DNA of 64,000 nt from Dermanyssus gallinae (taxonomy: Eukaryota; Arthropoda; Arachnida; Mesostigmata; Dermanyssidae). The position numbers and the translations under genes are program-made. The notes beneath the pieces were generated by a model. It did not search any database. It was not told the origin of the DNA and saw nothing but the letters and a program-made list of their open reading frames with translations. The DNA lies in contig QVRM01001031.1 in NCBI GenBank assembly GCA_003439945.1, positions 221,286 through 285,285 of the forward strand, written 5' to 3'. Positions 61,651 to 64,000 of this stretch are shown piece by piece. Position 1 is the stretch's first letter, and each line of letters opens with the position of its first letter.

Positions 61651-63100
61651 TGAAGGAGCAATCAACGGGGGGAGGGACGCGATACCAATAGACAACGAGA
61701 CAGAAACTTCACCAAGACCCCCGTAGAAGCACCGCAAGCTGACACTCGGAGTACCCTTTTGTCCTCGGTTGACCGCCTTTTTGTTATGTACAGTACGTAC
61801 GTTAGTGTTTACGTAATACCTCATATACGGTCGCTGAAGTGTTAAAATTGTATATAATGATGAGTGTATTGCAATTATGTACGATCTTGAAATGCAAAGT
61901 TATTGCGAAATAAACAATATGTATATGTAATACCTAATATGTACTTAACTGAACCTCGACTATAATGGTCACTACGCTACGACCTCAAGAATCTTAATGT
62001 GTATTTGTTTGATCGATTTTGTCGAATACATAACATATGGTAGCGTTCGTACTGTATTGCATAGCGAGAGTTTAGCTGAATAAATAGCGCATCTTTGTGC
62101 GTCTTTGATTCATGGGAAGTAAACCTTGAGAAGGGTAATGGCCACTTGGGCCGCTTTGCGCCGGTGAGCGCTGCGCAGTGGTGGCGACGGTGTGCGGCCT
62201 TCTGCCGGTCCAGCGGCTTCATCGTCAATTTTGTTTATATGTAGATTCGCTCCATCCGCCTGAAACAAGAAAAACAGAAATCAATATTTTCAACGATTGC
62301 TTGCATGAGTATTATGAGCCTAAGCCCTTGCTGAGCCCCACGAGAGTTCTAAATTTGTGCTACGCTGGACAGCCATTGTGTAGGACGGAGCCAGACGTCC
62401 TTGGCGAGTCAGCAAAATCCGGCACGCCAACGCAAACTTCGTGCGGATTAATGGTTTGATAATTAGTTAGGAGTCGGCATCATGGCGATGCGCACGGCCA
62501 CGGACAGCGCATGACTGGCGGTGCTCTCACAGTCTTAGATCATGATCAGGCAACAGTTCGACCGCGGACGGAACGCCGACTTGCTCGGTCAGTTACAAAT
62601 CCTGCCGCAACTCTTCCTTGTAGGGGGGGGGGGGGGCGCAAAGCGTCGCCGATGCAATTTCTTCGACTACACGCGCCATTAAATCACCGGACTGCGCCAG
62701 TACTCAAGCCGAACGATAGAAAGTCTCTTTGCCTGTCGGGGCCTGGACCCACGGAATGCATGGACATATGTTACGAATGTAACGGTTACAAATTTGGGCT
62801 CTGACCCCAGCTACGACATGCTTTCTGTTTCCGTCTGTACATCAACGTGCCCCGTCTCCAACAATGTACCCCCTTCCCGTCTGCCGCTGCTAGGTTGACG
62901 GTTCCTCTTGAATTAGCACATAGTATATTTATAAGTGGCAAGCCTTACACGAGCTACATTAACAATGTGTATTGCAAGCCCGTGCCCAATGGTCGGGCTC
63001 AAGACACTTCCTACACTCCCTTCGCTCAAGCTACTCCCTTTCACCTCCACCCATATGAAACTCTTTCCGCAGCCATGTGCTTTTATTGGACTTTGATGAA
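61651..63100. other. No recognisable gene
   Basis: Contains a G12 run at about 62622-62633. Frames on both strands lack motifs. Confidence 0.45.
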
Positions 63101-63119
63101 GCTACCATTTAGCCACGTC

Positions 63120-63146
63120 TTTATTATTATTATTATTATTATTATC
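63120..63146. repeat. (TTA)n microsatellite
   Basis: About nine TTA units; on the minus strand they encode the Asn run at the end of the adjacent frame. Confidence 0.9.
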
Positions 63147-63967
63147 CGTAGCCAATTTAGCCTGCCGGATCATTAGTCTATGGCCGTCAGCACTCATTTC
63201 TGTATTACGTTGTACTTTAAGAGGCCCTCCGCCGAAAGAACATTCCACCATCCGTCGTACTAGTTCAGTCTCTATTTTGCTGCAGAGCTTGATTGCGACA
63301 GAAGAGTCCTGTTGTTTGAACAAGCTGCCAGATCTATTTTTCTCAAGCAGTGCCTGAGATGTATCATCTGCGCTCGCCTTGCCGTGGACTTTGCCGTCAG
63401 GAAGTATTATTGGTGTGATTTTTCCGTCCTTGTCCATTACCAGGCTATCTTGCCCAGTATCAGCCGATTTTTCTGGCTCAAGTGCAATCTTAACGGTTGT
63501 CTTGGCTTTTTGACTCTTGTTCTCAAGATAACACAATTGCTATTTTTTCTTCCAATGGTTTCCTTTTCGACTTGACAGACCTGTGACTCTGTCTCGGGCC
63601 ATACCGCGGCTTCGGCCTATAGTTTACTCGTCGCTGCAGTTTTGTCGTACGGCCTTATTTTGGCTTTCCTTGCGCACCTTATCGTAAATCGTAGGAGGTT
63701 GGCAGCTACGTGTTTAACTTTGGTACAGACAAATGTGCCTTTCATTTTCTTAAGGTTCGTAGTCATTTCTACAAGGACATCTAAGTTCTCAAACTCCTCT
63801 TTATCACTGTTTAAATCAATGGGTTCTTTTTTTCCACCACGCGTTTCTTGTCCCTCTTCGCGACCCGTTGTTAGATGTCGGCGTCCTTAGGGAATTGATC
63901 ATCTGCGCTTTAATGGTGTAGCCGCTGCTATTGGGGCTTCCTTGTTGTTTCCACTATTCTTTGGGGT

Positions 63968-64000
63968 GGTTGTCGTCGTCGTCGTCGTCGTCGTCGTCGT
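63968..64000. repeat. (GTC)n microsatellite at window edge
   Basis: Eleven GTC units running into the end of the window. Confidence 0.95.

Larger units (their letters stand above)
63102..64000 (-). pseudogene. Decayed ORF, possibly LINE Gag-like N-terminal half
   Basis: Minus strand, continuing beyond the window. Pieces read EPIDLNSDKEEFENLDVLVE then TTNLKKMKGTFVCTKVKHVA (about 63830-63700) and, in another frame, 63536-63102 with IALEPEKSADTG, ETELVRRMVECSFGGG and NTEMSADGHRL. The order of an acidic stretch, a KMKGTFV helix and a later basic part resembles Gag-like ORF1 proteins, but no zinc knuckle is seen. A stop and shifts separate the pieces. It could instead be exons of an unknown gene. 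Confidence 0.35.

Overview
This is eukaryotic nuclear DNA, most likely from an arthropod. I lean towards an arachnid such as a mite or tick, but that is inference from overall character (long repeat-filled introns, VWC-mucin exons, the mixture of LINE, mariner and SINE families) and not from a diagnostic marker. Coding sequence is sparse. Genes are split by GT-AG introns, and at least fifteen (TA)n arrays, several trinucleotide arrays and many transposable-element remains fill the rest.

Region by region: (1) 123-4861 (+) holds the 3' six exons of a secreted-type gene with four von Willebrand factor C (VWC) cysteine modules separated by Ser/Thr/Glu-rich mucin-like linkers, one of which is a 24-bp tandem repeat; its 5' end lies outside the window. 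(2) 4862-7280 has no recognisable gene. (3) 7280-26550 is a graveyard of nested transposons: at least five non-LTR families in both orientations, a dead mariner (11625-12910) sitting inside the RT gene of one LINE, an RNase H fragment, and one apparently intact two-ORF non-LTR element (about 14.0-19.6 kb). (4) 27881-55841 (+) is spastin, the microtubule-severing AAA ATPase, in four coding exons. Its first intron is 24.9 kb, separates the two halves of the Walker A motif, and contains SINEs, LINE fragments, a Gag pseudogene, a decayed RT and long low-complexity tracts. (5) 58.5-60.0 kb (-) has two spliced exons of an unrecognised charged protein with a C-terminal membrane segment. (6) 60.6-61.65 kb (+) is a second copy of the LINE family seen at 10.4-13.1 kb, and 63.1-64 kb (-) holds a decayed, possibly Gag-like ORF.

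The most interesting object is the intact element at 14.0-19.6 kb. Its ORF1 is a Gag-like protein with three zinc knuckles, as in APE-type elements (Jockey, I, R1). Its ORF2 has no APE endonuclease; after the RT it carries a CCHC finger followed by an RPD...WD...K pattern resembling the restriction-like endonuclease of R2-type elements. ORF2 begins inside the stop codon of ORF1 (ATGTTAA). A decayed relative lies at 47.2-48.7 kb.

Other points of note: spastin exon 1 needs one base fewer in a G6 run to join its N-terminal hydrophobic segment to the MIT domain; a tRNA-derived SINE family has four copies here, two with perfect target-site duplications and one only 28 bp from the spastin exon 1 splice donor; and there is a near-perfect 78-bp palindrome at 53058-53135.
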